Assembly (NCBI GenBank): GCA_018666235.1
Contig: JABJAB010000071.1
Coordinates: 1-64,000 of the forward strand
Origin: Ilumatobacter sp.
Lineage (GTDB): Bacteria > Actinomycetota > Acidimicrobiia > Acidimicrobiales > Ilumatobacteraceae
Length of the DNA stretch: 64,000 nt
Direction: 5' to 3'
How positions within the stretch are numbered: the stretch's first letter is position 1; each line of letters begins with the position of its first letter. Shown one piece after another: positions 45,130 through 53,110 of this stretch. A model generated the notes under the pieces. The model had not been told where the DNA came from, made no database searches, and saw only the letters and a program-made list of their open reading frames with translations. Made by a program: the position numbers and the translations under genes.

Positions 45130-45783
45130 ATGACCGCTCCAATGGATCCACCGCCGCCGCCATCCGGATCAACCCCGCCACCGCCGCCGCCATCCGGATC
45201 GACCCCGCCGCCGCCCCCACCACCGTTGAGTGGCGGAGCACCTCCACCGCCGGCATACGGCGCAGCACCTCCGCCCGGATACCAGGCGTACTCGCCAAGT
45301 CCAATCGACGGCCACGAGCGCGCTGGCTTCGGGTCGCGCTTGGGTGGCTACTTGCTCGATGGCCTCCTGTATGGCCTGCTCATCGCTGCCTTCGCCATCC
45401 CCGGCGGCATCATCATCGGCAGCGCGTTCAGTAACTGCGTGAGCATCGGCGACGACGTCGTGTGCCCTGCTGGTGAGCCCAACGGAGGTCAGATCGCGCT
45501 CGGCGGGTTGCTGATCGCGGTCGGCTTCATCGTCGTCATCGTGTTGTACATCAGAGCGCTGGGCACGACAGGCCAGACCTGGGGCCGCAAGATCGCCGGC
45601 GTCAAGGTCGTCGGGGAAATGACCGGTGAGCCCATCGGGATCGGCAAGGCGCTCGGGCGTCAACTGTTTGCGTCGTTCATCTCGGGCCAGATCTTCTACC
45701 TCGGCTACCTGTGGATGCTGTGGGACGACAAGAAGCAGACGTGGCACGACAAGATCGTCAGTTCCGTCGTGATCAAGGTCTGA
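45130..45783 (+). CDS. RDD-family membrane protein, copy 2
   Basis: The 217-aa protein starts with MTAPMDPPPPPSGSTPPPPP, a proline-rich tail like that of the first RDD protein but longer, then GFGSRLGGYLLDGLLYGLLI (R...D of the RDD signature), a loop with two Cys (NCVSIGDDVVC), RALGTTGQTWGRKIAGVKVV and a final DDKKQTWHDKIVSSVVIKV. The two copies flank the epsilon-like gene and diverge outside the motifs. No ribosome site is evident before ATG 45130. Confidence 0.8.
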   Translation: MTAPMDPPPPPSGSTPPPPPPSGSTPPPPPPPLSGGAPPPPAYGAAPPPGYQAYSPSPIDGHERAGFGSRLGGYLLDGLLYGLLIAAFAIPGGIIIGSAFSNCVSIGDDVVCPAGEPNGGQIALGGLLIAVGFIVVIVLYIRALGTTGQTWGRKIAGVKVVGEMTGEPIGIGKALGRQLFASFISGQIFYLGYLWMLWDDKKQTWHDKIVSSVVIKV

Positions 45784-45798
45784 AGTTCTTCAACTGAA

Positions 45799-46812
45799 AT
45801 GACCACCATCACCACCGTCGCCGATGACCTGATCGTGGCGCACGAGGGCACTCGAGTCGAGCGGCTCGAAGGGCTGGACCCCGACACCCAATACACCGTC
45901 GATGGCACCGTGGCCCGCACGCTGGCACGCCCGCCGGGCCAGCTGCTGGCACGCATCGCCACGGTCAACGACCTGCACTTCGGTGAACTGGAAGCCGGCC
46001 GTCTCGATGAGCACTCGACGGGGCCGGTGCAGCGAGTGCCGGATGGGGCCGAGCCGTACCCCGAGGTGATGAACCGAACGGCAGCGACGGAAATGCTCGC
46101 CATCGATCCCGTCGCGGTCATCGTGAAGGGTGACCTGTCAGTCGATGGGCGTCCCGAGGAATGGGCGGCGTTCGAAGCGTGCTACCGCGAGCCGTTTGGT
46201 AAACGACTGCACGTCGTGCGCGGCAATCACGACAGCTACCACCGCCAACAGCACTACGCCGGTGACTCGGTGATCGAGGTCGACGGACTGACGGTCGCAT
46301 TGCTCGACACAACGATTCCGGGCGAGACCACCGGTCGGCTCGACCCTGAGCAGATCGATTGGCTCGACGCGGTGTGTGCCGCAAGCGACCAACCGGTGAT
46401 GGCAATGGGACATCACCAACAATGGGTTGGTCAGCAGGGTGGTCGACGCAGCGACACGTACTTTGGACTGCATCCAGATGGCAGCGACCTGCTCGACCAA
46501 CTGGCTGTCCGGCGTACCGATCTCATCGCATATACGGCTGGTCACACTCATCGCCACCGAGTGCGGATGATGAACGAGTCGCGTATTCCGACGATCGAGA
46601 TCGGCTGCACCAAGGACTTTCCGGGAACATGGGCCGAGTACCGAGTGTACGAGGGCGGTGTGATGCAGGTCGTCCACCGCATGTCATCGCCAGAGGCATT
46701 GGATTGGAGTGAGTCGTGCCGCACGCTCTACGCCGCAGACGGTGTCGACTACGCGACGTATGCCCTCGGGCCATTGCACGAGCGTTGCTTCAACGTCGCC
46801 CTCCGATCCTGA
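45799..46812 (+). CDS. Calcineurin-like metallophosphoesterase
   Basis: Dinuclear metal phosphoesterase of the CpdA-like class III family, 337 aa. All five motif blocks are visible: VNDLHFGELEAG (D-x-H), IVKGDLSVDG (GD), VVRGNHDSYH (GNHD), MAMGHHQQW (GH) and YTAGHTHRHR (GHxH). Substrate unknown; cyclic nucleotides or phospholipids are typical. No signal peptide, so cytosolic. Stands 15 bases after the second RDD gene, possibly in the same transcript. Confidence 0.9.
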   Translation: MTTITTVADDLIVAHEGTRVERLEGLDPDTQYTVDGTVARTLARPPGQLLARIATVNDLHFGELEAGRLDEHSTGPVQRVPDGAEPYPEVMNRTAATEMLAIDPVAVIVKGDLSVDGRPEEWAAFEACYREPFGKRLHVVRGNHDSYHRQQHYAGDSVIEVDGLTVALLDTTIPGETTGRLDPEQIDWLDAVCAASDQPVMAMGHHQQWVGQQGGRRSDTYFGLHPDGSDLLDQLAVRRTDLIAYTAGHTHRHRVRMMNESRIPTIEIGCTKDFPGTWAEYRVYEGGVMQVVHRMSSPEALDWSESCRTLYAADGVDYATYALGPLHERCFNVALRS

Positions 46813-46907
46813 TCTGGCCGAGGTCCGTGCTCTCAGTTGCGGCCGGCGGTCACCGCAGCATGCAGGTCACCGTCGGTATGTGGTCGCTCGCTCTGGCATC
46901 TGCACCC

Positions 46908-47189
46908 TCATGAGACGAGCAGTCCAATGGCACAGGGTGCGAGGCCCAGGCCCACCAGTTGGTGCGACCGGATTCGTTTCTTGTTGATGATCCTGGGGAG
47001 CAGAACCGCGACCACCGGGTAGAGGGCGGCGAGCGCAGCGCCAACGCTGAGCAGTCCGATCCGGGCGGAAATGACAAAGAAGACGGCCGCCGCTGCGTCG
47101 AGCAGGCCGGCCAGCACCACAGTCATCCGGGACCCACGCTCGGGCAACAATGCCGTGGTGCTCGCCAGGGCGATCAGCGTGAACATCAC
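46908..47189 (-). pseudogene. C-terminal fragment of an EamA/DMT transporter
   Basis: The 93-codon ORF encodes three hydrophobic helices: TVVLAGLLDAAAAVFFVISA, LLSVGAALAALYPVVAVLLP and HQLVGLGLAPCAIGLLVS, with the EamA-like SALYPVVTVLL pattern between. Full EamA transporters have ten helices in about 290 residues, so at least two thirds of the gene is missing. No signal or start context supports expression. The flanking bases on both sides contain no other recognisable gene. Confidence 0.65.
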
Positions 47190-47280
47190 GATTGGTACAG
47201 CGTGTCATCGGCCTTCGACGACAACGGAGCCGTCTCCCAACGTGCCATTGGGCCCTTTCGGAGCATCACGGGCCGCGACG

Positions 47281-47286
47281 TAGCGT
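47281..47286 (+). promoter_or_regulatory. -10 box of the cupredoxin gene
   Basis: TAGCGT, 6 bases before GTG 47293. Confidence 0.55.
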
Positions 47287-47292
47287 GACAGC

Positions 47293-47787
47293 GTGGCCTT
47301 CACCTTGAGATTTCACAGTCAGCAACACCCCCGAGTCAGCAACGTTCGGCCCGGGACGACTCACAAGCGAATCACACGATCCGCGTTGCTGCTGGCATCC
47401 CTCCCGCTGGTGATGCTCTCGGCCTGCGGATCTGACGACACCGACGACGACTCCATCGATGCGTTGTCGCCCGACGATGTCTCGCAAACCGTCCAGTTCA
47501 CGGCCACTGAGTACGAGTTCGGTGCCGATGCCTCGACCACAATCGTTGCTGGTGAGGTCGTCCGGTTCCGGCTGACCAACGTCGGCGAACTCGATCACGA
47601 GATGCGCGTGCTCGATGAAAATGGCCGCCTGATCGATCAGATCGAGCGGCTCGCGCCGGGCGCATCCGGCGATGTCCTGCTGCAGTTCGAGAGCGCAGGT
47701 CAATATCAGCTGATCTGCGACATCGACGATCACCTCACTCGCGGCCAGCGAGCGATCTTCTCAATCGAGGAACCGGTCAGCGATTGA
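47293..47787 (+). CDS. Cupredoxin-like lipoprotein
   Basis: The 164-aa precursor has a long positive N-terminus and a lipobox MLSAC (residues around 41-45). The mature part folds as a cupredoxin: VQFTATEYEFGADAS, VRFRLTNVGELDHEMRV with a possible copper His, and YQLICDIDDHLTRGQ, where Cys-X4-His matches type-1 copper ligands; the axial Met is missing (Leu/Gly there), so the copper site may be of altered type. It may carry electrons near the respiratory genes. GTG 47293 is supported by a -10 box at six bases; the next ATG would remove the signal. Its end overlaps the convergent dehydrogenase by 11 bases. Confidence 0.8.
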   Translation: MAFTLRFHSQQHPRVSNVRPGTTHKRITRSALLLASLPLVMLSACGSDDTDDDSIDALSPDDVSQTVQFTATEYEFGADASTTIVAGEVVRFRLTNVGELDHEMRVLDENGRLIDQIERLAPGASGDVLLQFESAGQYQLICDIDDHLTRGQRAIFSIEEPVSD

Positions 47788-48652
47788 TCGTGCCGGCGGG
47801 AGTTCGGCCGGCACCAAGTTCGGCAACGCTGGCAGCGATCACCGGTGCTGCGGTCACCGGGTCAGAACGGCCCGCAACATGGGGAGTCACGACCACCTTG
47901 GGGTGACGCCACAGCGGCGAGTCGGCCTCGAGCGGCTCAGAGTCGAACACGTCGAGCACCGCCGCGCGCAGCTCGCCGTCGAGTGCTCCGATCAACGCCG
48001 CGGTGTCCACCGTGGCGCCGCGGCCAACGTTGATCAATACCCCATCACCGAGTGCGGTCAGTTCAGGCGCGCCGATGATGCCCCGGGTGGCATCGCTGAG
48101 CGGAACGAGATCGACCACCACGTCGCAGTCTCGGAAGAAGTCCTCGAGCGGACGATCGTGGGCCGAACGCGACCATCCCACCGTGGCAAATCCATGCCCG
48201 GCACACGTCGACAGGACGGTGCTGCCGATCGCGCCCGCGCCGAGGACGCCGACCGTGAACTCGCGGGCGAAGATCGGTGTCAATTCACTCCGCCAGGTCG
48301 CCGTCGCTTGCATTGCGGCGTAGCGGTCGAAGTCGCGCTGGAAGTGAATGACCCAACTGAGGACGTAGAGCGCGATGTCGTCGGCCATCGCCGGATCAAT
48401 CAAGCGCACGACCGGGACATCCGGCAGGCTGCTGAGCTCAAGGTGGTCGTAGCCCGCACCCAACATGAGGATCGCCTCGAGGTTGGTGTACGTCGTTAAC
48501 CGCTGAGTCGGGAGTCGCCACATCGCCACGTGGGTGACGGAGTCGGGTGCGACCTCGGCGGTGACATGACGCACGTCGAAGTGGGGGAGTGCCGCAGCGA
48601 GATGAGCGACCCACGCGCCGTCATCGATTCCCTCCACCACCATCACGCTCAC
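47777..48652 (-). CDS. D-isomer-specific 2-hydroxyacid dehydrogenase (GhrA-like)
   Basis: NAD(P)-dependent dehydrogenase acting on a 2-oxo or 2-hydroxy acid, nearest in style to glyoxylate/hydroxypyruvate reductase A. The 291-aa protein has the Rossmann motif VGVLGAGAIGSTVLS, VDLVPLSDATRGIIG, the Arg region LINVGRGATVDTAAL with the catalytic Arg, DVFDSEPLEADSPLW with the Glu, and TPHVAGR with the catalytic His. GTG 48652 starts five bases after the stop of the MenJ-like gene, so the two are co-transcribed; ATG 48643 is also in frame. Confidence 0.9.
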   Translation of the reverse strand: MSVMVVEGIDDGAWVAHLAAALPHFDVRHVTAEVAPDSVTHVAMWRLPTQRLTTYTNLEAILMLGAGYDHLELSSLPDVPVVRLIDPAMADDIALYVLSWVIHFQRDFDRYAAMQATATWRSELTPIFAREFTVGVLGAGAIGSTVLSTCAGHGFATVGWSRSAHDRPLEDFFRDCDVVVDLVPLSDATRGIIGAPELTALGDGVLINVGRGATVDTAALIGALDGELRAAVLDVFDSEPLEADSPLWRHPKVVVTPHVAGRSDPVTAAPVIAASVAELGAGRTPAGTINR

Positions 48653-48657
48653 CTCGG

Positions 48658-49920
48658 CTACCAGCTCGGCGCGAACTTCGCCGCGAGCGACGCCAGGCGA
48701 TATGCCCGTTCCGCTCCGCCGGCGGTGTTGTCGTCGCGGAGTGCGTTCGTCGCGATGCGAAGTACCGCACCCATGGTCGCGTCACTGCGTGTCGCGAGAC
48801 GCAGCGCCGGTTTCAAGATGGCAGGCCGTCCGAGGAATCGTGCAGAGAGCCGGCCGACCTTGCGGTATGCCTCGACTTCTTCGGCAACGACGACGGGATA
48901 CCGCTGCAACGTGGTCGAGTTGCCAGTGGTCAGCGCCTCGTCCAACACGTCGGCAGCAAGACGGCCGCCCATCAACGCTGCATCGATGCCATCACCACTG
49001 AACGGATTGGCCGCCCCCGCTGCATCGCCGACGACCAAGAACGTGGGCCCCATCTTCGGGCCGACCGACCCGCCGATGGGCAACCGGAGACGCGTCGGGG
49101 GTTTGAGCGACTGAGTCGGGTCGAGGCCCCAATCCGCCGCGACATGTTCAGAGAACGCGGTCAACAGCTTGAGTGTGTTGAGACCCTTGATGTCGCGATA
49201 GCTCGACAGAACGCCGACGCCGACGTTGACGTTGCCGTCTCCCATCGGTGTCACCCATCCGTACCCGGCGACTGGGTTGCCGTGCGGATCGGAGAGGCCG
49301 AGCGAGGTCTCAACCCAGGCGTCGCGGTGGCGTGGCGATGAAAAATAGGTGCGCGCTGCAATCGCGTACGGCCAACGGCGTTGGCGACTTGTACCGAGCA
49401 CTCGACCGAATCGACTGCTTGCACCATCGGCAACGACAATGAACCGAGCGGTCACGTTGCGGACCGTGCCGTCGACCAGCGTCATCATGGCGCCGCGTAC
49501 AAACCCGCGATCCGAGATCGGCGCCGTGGCTTCGTGGCCCATCAAGACGGTTGCGCCGGCGTCTCGAGCACGGCGGCGGAGTTGTTCGTCAAGCGTGTCG
49601 CGGCGGATGACCACGGCATGGTCCGGCATGTCGTGGTGTTCGGGCCAAGGAGCATCCGCACGTTGGCGTCTGTACACCATCCGGACGCCCTGAATTGCGT
49701 GGCCGCCGAACGACATCGGGTCGATATCGAGCCGGCTGAGCTCAGCGACAGCACGCGGTGACAGCAGATCACCGCACGACTTGTGACGGCCTTCGGCGCG
49801 CTTCTCGACGAGGGTGACGTCGTGGCCCGCGTGCGCAAGTCGCGCTGCGACGGCGGACCCCGCCGGGCCGCCACCGATGACGAGGACGTCGGTGGAGAGA
49901 GGATCAGCGCTCAGGGGCAT
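48658..49920 (-). CDS. Geranylgeranyl-reductase-family flavoprotein (MenJ-like)
   Basis: FAD-dependent reductase of 420 aa. The dinucleotide motif VLVIGGGPAGSAVAARL opens the chain, followed by KRAEGRHKSCGDLLSPRAV with the conserved Cys-Gly-Asp region, RFIVVADGASSRFGRVL and VVGDAAGAANPFSGDGIDAAL, typical of the family. In mycobacteria the homologue MenJ saturates one isoprene unit of menaquinone; the position next to the cytochrome c and respiratory cluster fits menaquinone maturation, but archaeal-type lipid reduction is an alternative. ATG 49920 lies 86 bases after the cytochrome gene. Confidence 0.85.
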   Translation of the reverse strand: MPLSADPLSTDVLVIGGGPAGSAVAARLAHAGHDVTLVEKRAEGRHKSCGDLLSPRAVAELSRLDIDPMSFGGHAIQGVRMVYRRQRADAPWPEHHDMPDHAVVIRRDTLDEQLRRRARDAGATVLMGHEATAPISDRGFVRGAMMTLVDGTVRNVTARFIVVADGASSRFGRVLGTSRQRRWPYAIAARTYFSSPRHRDAWVETSLGLSDPHGNPVAGYGWVTPMGDGNVNVGVGVLSSYRDIKGLNTLKLLTAFSEHVAADWGLDPTQSLKPPTRLRLPIGGSVGPKMGPTFLVVGDAAGAANPFSGDGIDAALMGGRLAADVLDEALTTGNSTTLQRYPVVVAEEVEAYRKVGRLSARFLGRPAILKPALRLATRSDATMGAVLRIATNALRDDNTAGGAERAYRLASLAAKFAPSW

Positions 49921-50006
49921 CGATGACAGTCTGGCCGGACGCGACCTTCATCGTGACGCATGACGAACGCATCTTGTTCATTGCGCACGCCGTACGGCGT
50001 GCGGGT

Positions 50007-50876
50007 TCACTCGCCAGAGGCGCCAGGCCGACCGGCAACGGGAGCCGGACCGACCGGAACGACGATCACGGTTTCGCCGTTGACGTCGAACTCTTCTGCT
50101 TCTTCCAGAGCGAGGAGATCGAGTTCGCCGGATTCGACTGCTTCGAACACCGGGGCCTCGCCTGAGCACCATGCTTCATACTCCGCTGCGTACTCTTCGC
50201 TGGTCGGGTCGGCGCCGCCCAGCGTGTAGCGCTCGTGGCAGATCACTTCGACGATTTCGTAGGCGGACAGCTGTCCGCCAAATCCAGGCATGACACCTTG
50301 TTCGCCGGTGAGATGCGGGCCACCCTCGCGATCGGGATTGCCATAGACCTCAACGCCGGCAAGGTTGTACTGCTCGGTGCCGTAGTACACGTAGCGAACC
50401 TGGTCCTCGATGTTGGGGAAGGTCTTGAGGACTTCGCCCTCGGTGAAGGCGTAGCCGACGCCGCCACCGCCACCGCCGCCATGGCAACTGGCGCAGTTGC
50501 CGTAGATTTCGGCACCGGCCGCGAGTGGCCCCTCAGAAACTTCGCCGCCTTCGGTCAAGGCCCGGACGTACACGAAGCCCCAGACCGGCATCAGCGACAG
50601 CGTCGCCATTGCCCAGAACGGCACCTTGCGACGCTGCTTGGCGGCGACGACGTAATGCGGGTCCGGCTTGGCCGGCTTCGGTGCTGCGGGTTCGGCGGAT
50701 GCGGTTCGCCCGGCCGGACCGCTCGGTGGCGGTGGTGCCGCAGCCGGCGTTGCCGATGCTGACTTCTCGACCGCTGTTGCCGGAGCGTCTGCAGCGGGGG
50801 CTGCATCGCCACCCTGACCAATCGCGTCGCGCCGTTCGCGCGACCGCTTCAGGAGATGTTCGGGGATCTCAGTCAC
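50007..50876 (-). CDS. Membrane-anchored monoheme cytochrome c
   Basis: The 289-aa protein has a cytoplasmic N-terminus opening MTEIPEHLLKRSRERR, an Ala/Pro-rich linker, one membrane helix (FWAMATLSLMPVWGFVYV, about 85-105) and an outside class-I cytochrome domain with CASCH (followed by seven glycines) and a likely axial Met in GVMPGFGGQ. A C-terminal acidic tail with two Cys (VICHERY, EAWCSG) follows. The first eleven residues reappear at the start of the cytochrome b C-terminal subunit. GTG 50876 has TATCAT 7 bases upstream. Divergent from the respiratory cluster and probably its electron acceptor. Confidence 0.88.
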   Translation of the reverse strand: MTEIPEHLLKRSRERRDAIGQGGDAAPAADAPATAVEKSASATPAAAPPPPSGPAGRTASAEPAAPKPAKPDPHYVVAAKQRRKVPFWAMATLSLMPVWGFVYVRALTEGGEVSEGPLAAGAEIYGNCASCHGGGGGGGVGYAFTEGEVLKTFPNIEDQVRYVYYGTEQYNLAGVEVYGNPDREGGPHLTGEQGVMPGFGGQLSAYEIVEVICHERYTLGGADPTSEEYAAEYEAWCSGEAPVFEAVESGELDLLALEEAEEFDVNGETVIVVPVGPAPVAGRPGASGE

Positions 50877-50883
50877 TGTGCAG

Positions 50884-50889
50884 ATGATA
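50884..50889 (-). promoter_or_regulatory. -10 box of the monoheme cytochrome c gene
   Basis: TATCAT on the minus strand, 7 bases before GTG 50876. Confidence 0.6.
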
Positions 50890-51084
50890 GATGGACAAGA
50901 CCCGCTCGCGTGAATCCATCCGCAATCTCTCTGTGTTCGTGAGGTGTGACTCTGGTCGGCGCTCGATCGCACGTCGGGCCGTGTCGAACCATACGGTCCG
51001 AACTCCCGAGTTCGTGCACTTTCGCACAACCTGGCGCGCGCGTCACACTTGCGTGCCAGACTTCTCTCAAGCTTCTCGGGTGAG

Positions 51085-51108
51085 TAAGGTTCGTGATTGG
51101 ATTCACGA
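51085..51108 (+). promoter_or_regulatory. Possible promoter and operator of the respiratory cluster
   Basis: TAAGGT (51085-51090) is followed directly by TCGTGA-TTGGAT-TCACGA (51091-51108), a perfect inverted repeat that would cover the transcription start, a classic repressor position. No strong -35 is visible. The repeat does not match the Rex box. Confidence 0.5.
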
Positions 51109-51145
51109 GTGACCTTGCGGCGCTCGTGTTCCAGACAACGAACTG

Positions 51146-51691
51146 ATGGCGCCAGCTGACCGGCGCTCGAATGACTTCTCGAAACAACCAGACGAAACGG
51201 ATGCAACAACTGCGATGATCGCCATTGATGTCTTGAAATGGCCTGGTGTCAACCAGGCGTTCATCGTGTCTCTTGTGGCGGCCCTCGGCCTGTCGCTGGC
51301 AGTCATTCCGTATGGAAAGCGCCGCCCGCAGGGCAAGTCGGTCACCTGGGGCGAGGCAATGATTGGGAGCACGTATGCGTTTGGAGTGCTCTTCTTGACC
51401 TACGGCATCCTGCCGCACCAGTGGATTGACCACGCTGACAAGAACCTCGGGTGGAGCAAAGACAAGCTGCTGATCGGCTGGGGAGGTTTCCTCAAGCCTG
51501 TATCGCAAGGCGGTTGGAACCCGATCACATTGCAGTACGAGGCGCTCCGCGACATCGTTGTGGTGTTGCTCCACGCCGTTTTCTTCGGTCTGAACATCTT
51601 CCTCGCTGTCTGGTGGCAGAACCGCTACAAGGAAACCCAGACCGCACTGCCCACGTCCACCTACGGTCGTCCCCTGGTCAAGAAGGCCTGA
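51146..51691 (+). CDS. Membrane protein of the respiratory cluster, unknown subunit
   Basis: The 181-aa product has three likely membrane helices: VNQAFIVSLVAALGLSLAVI, SVTWGEAMIGSTYAFGVLFL and DIVVVLLHAVFFGLNIFLAV. Between them lies HQWIDHADKNLGWSKDKLLI, a soluble loop with two His. No haem, FeS or quinone motif is seen. Start at ATG 51146 or ATG 51215 (MIAIDVLKW); neither has a ribosome site. As first gene of the cluster it is likely a membrane-anchor subunit, perhaps docking the ferredoxin encoded just downstream; this is inference. Confidence 0.6.
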   Translation: MAPADRRSNDFSKQPDETDATTAMIAIDVLKWPGVNQAFIVSLVAALGLSLAVIPYGKRRPQGKSVTWGEAMIGSTYAFGVLFLTYGILPHQWIDHADKNLGWSKDKLLIGWGGFLKPVSQGGWNPITLQYEALRDIVVVLLHAVFFGLNIFLAVWWQNRYKETQTALPTSTYGRPLVKKA

Positions 51692-51697
51692 CCGACG

Positions 51698-51805
51698 ATG
51701 CCTGCTCCCCGATTCGACGCACGGACCGTCTCTGCACTGTCTGACGTGATCGATCTCCCGAACGCAACCCTGGAGCGCAGCCTGCGTGGCTGCGAGACGC
51801 AGTAA
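51698..51805 (+). CDS. 35-residue ORF coupled to the ferredoxin gene
   Basis: Short ORF starting MPAPRFDARTVSAL and ending RSLRGCETQ. It begins 6 bases after the stop of the membrane-protein gene and its TAA stop shares one base with the ATG of the ferredoxin gene (TAATG), which is the geometry of translational coupling. It has no membrane segment; one Cys near the end. Unknown; may act only as a coupling leader or as a small subunit. Confidence 0.4.
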   Translation: MPAPRFDARTVSALSDVIDLPNATLERSLRGCETQ

Positions 51806-52218
51806 TGGCCAAGACTGACGCCAATCCGCCGATGATGCCGTTCACTGACGATTACTCGTTGGTGGAAGTCGACGCCGACTACCTGAGCAAGGCCGTCAAG
51901 CCAAAGCAGTTCATTCACATCGACCAAACCGAGTGCATTGCCTGTGAGGGCTGCGTCGACATCTGTCCGTGGAAGTGCATCCACATGGTCAACACGTCGG
52001 CAGTGTCCGAAGCCATCGGAACCGAGCAGCCGGGGACGGACCCGTCCGATGCCTTCATGTTCACGATCGACGACGACATCTGCACGCGCTGCGCACTCTG
52101 CGTCGACCGCTGCCCGACCGGGGTCATCATCCTCGGCAAAGCCGGTGCCGCGACGGCAGCCGGCGACTATCACATGCGTACCAACAACCATGGCTACGGC
52201 TATGGGATGAGGCTCTGA
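51805..52218 (+). CDS. Two-cluster 4Fe-4S ferredoxin
   Basis: The 137-aa protein has two full cluster motifs: CIACEGCVDICPWKCIHM and CTRCALCVDRCPTGVI, each CX2CX2CX3CP, separated by about 50 residues, and a His/Tyr-rich tail (HGYGYGMRL). A dicluster ferredoxin between a membrane protein and cytochrome b is not part of ordinary bc1 or b6f operons, so it probably brings electrons into, or takes them out of, this complex. ATG overlaps the stop of the 35-residue ORF. Confidence 0.9.
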   Translation: MAKTDANPPMMPFTDDYSLVEVDADYLSKAVKPKQFIHIDQTECIACEGCVDICPWKCIHMVNTSAVSEAIGTEQPGTDPSDAFMFTIDDDICTRCALCVDRCPTGVIILGKAGAATAAGDYHMRTNNHGYGYGMRL

Positions 52219-52227
52219 GAGAGATTC

Positions 52228-53013
52228 ATGTCAAAGACGATTGACGATAAACCACGCCCAACGGTGAAGGACCGCCTCAACTCGGCGGTCGATGCAACGC
52301 AGGGCAGCCAGGCCTGGAGTTCGATCTTCCGCCCGGGTTCGATCTTCCGGAAGGGCTACACCGACAGCCCGCGTAACCGCAGCTACGTCATTATGAACTC
52401 GGTGCTGTACCACTTGCACCCCGTCAAGGTGAAGCGCCACGCGGTGAAGGTCAGCTACACACTCTGCCTCGGCGGTTTGAGTTTCTTCCTTTTCATCCTG
52501 CTCACGGTGACCGGCATCTTCTTGATGTTCTTCTACCGTCCGGAAGCAACGGCGGCCTGGAACGACATCCAGAACCTCCAGACCTCGGTCACCTTCGGTC
52601 TGCTGGTCAGAAACATGCACAGATGGGGAGCCCACTTGATGGTGCTTGCCGTGTTCTTGCACATGGCCCGCGTGTTCTACCACGGCGCCTACAAGCCGCC
52701 CCGTGAGTTCAACTGGGTGATCGGCGTGATCTTGCTGACCTTGACACTGCTGCTGTCGTTCACCGGCTACTTGTTGCCGTGGGATCAGTTGGCGCTTTGG
52801 GCGGTCACCGTGGGTACGAACATGATGGGCTACACGCCAGTGTTCGGAAACGAGGTCAGATTCGTCTTGCTTGGTGGTGCCGAAATCGGCTCCGAAACGC
52901 TGCTGCGATGGTATGTGCTGCACGTGTTGTTCCTGCCGTTCGTCATCGTGATCTTCATGGCGATCCACTTCTGGCGGGTGCGTAAAGACGGCGGTATTTC
53001 GGGTCCGTTGTGA
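52228..53013 (+). CDS. qcrB: Cytochrome b, N-terminal half (b6-like)
   Basis: Quinol-oxidising cytochrome subunit of 261 aa carrying four membrane helices and both b haems. Haem His pairs lie in MHRWGAHLMVLAVFLH (13 residues between ligands) and in LHVLFLPFVIVIFMAIH (14 residues between), the b6f-like spacing in the second pair. GVILLTLTLLLSFTGYLLPWD holds the conserved Pro-Trp region. The frame ends after RVRKDGGISGPL, so cytochrome b is split like b6/subunit IV. ATG 52228 follows the ferredoxin by nine bases with GAGAGA upstream. Confidence 0.93.
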   Translation: MSKTIDDKPRPTVKDRLNSAVDATQGSQAWSSIFRPGSIFRKGYTDSPRNRSYVIMNSVLYHLHPVKVKRHAVKVSYTLCLGGLSFFLFILLTVTGIFLMFFYRPEATAAWNDIQNLQTSVTFGLLVRNMHRWGAHLMVLAVFLHMARVFYHGAYKPPREFNWVIGVILLTLTLLLSFTGYLLPWDQLALWAVTVGTNMMGYTPVFGNEVRFVLLGGAEIGSETLLRWYVLHVLFLPFVIVIFMAIHFWRVRKDGGISGPL

Positions 53014-53041
53014 TCTGAACTACGGCCTGTTGAGAATTCCG

Positions 53042-53110
53042 ATGTTGAATGTCTGTACGAGAGAGCGAGAGCCAATGACTGAGCCAAAGAATGAGGTGGT
53101 GACCTCATGA
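53042..53110 (+). other. Short leader ORF coupled to the cytochrome b C-terminal subunit
   Basis: In the 93-base gap after the cytochrome b N-terminal gene, an ATG at 53042 (or 53075, which follows GAGAG) opens a 22- or 11-codon ORF ending MTEPKNEVVTS. Its stop overlaps the ATG of the next gene (ATGA). It may be a translational leader; evidence is geometry only. Confidence 0.35.

Larger units (their letters stand above)
50877..51145. other. Divergent intergenic region of the respiratory cluster
   Basis: About 270 bases between the minus-strand cytochrome c and the plus-strand cluster. It holds the TATCAT -10 box for the cytochrome (50884-50889, minus) and on the plus strand TAAGGT (51085-51090) next to a perfect TCGTGA-N6-TCACGA inverted repeat. 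The middle (about 50910-51060) is otherwise unremarkable and no RNA gene or ORF with coding features was seen. Confidence 0.6.
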
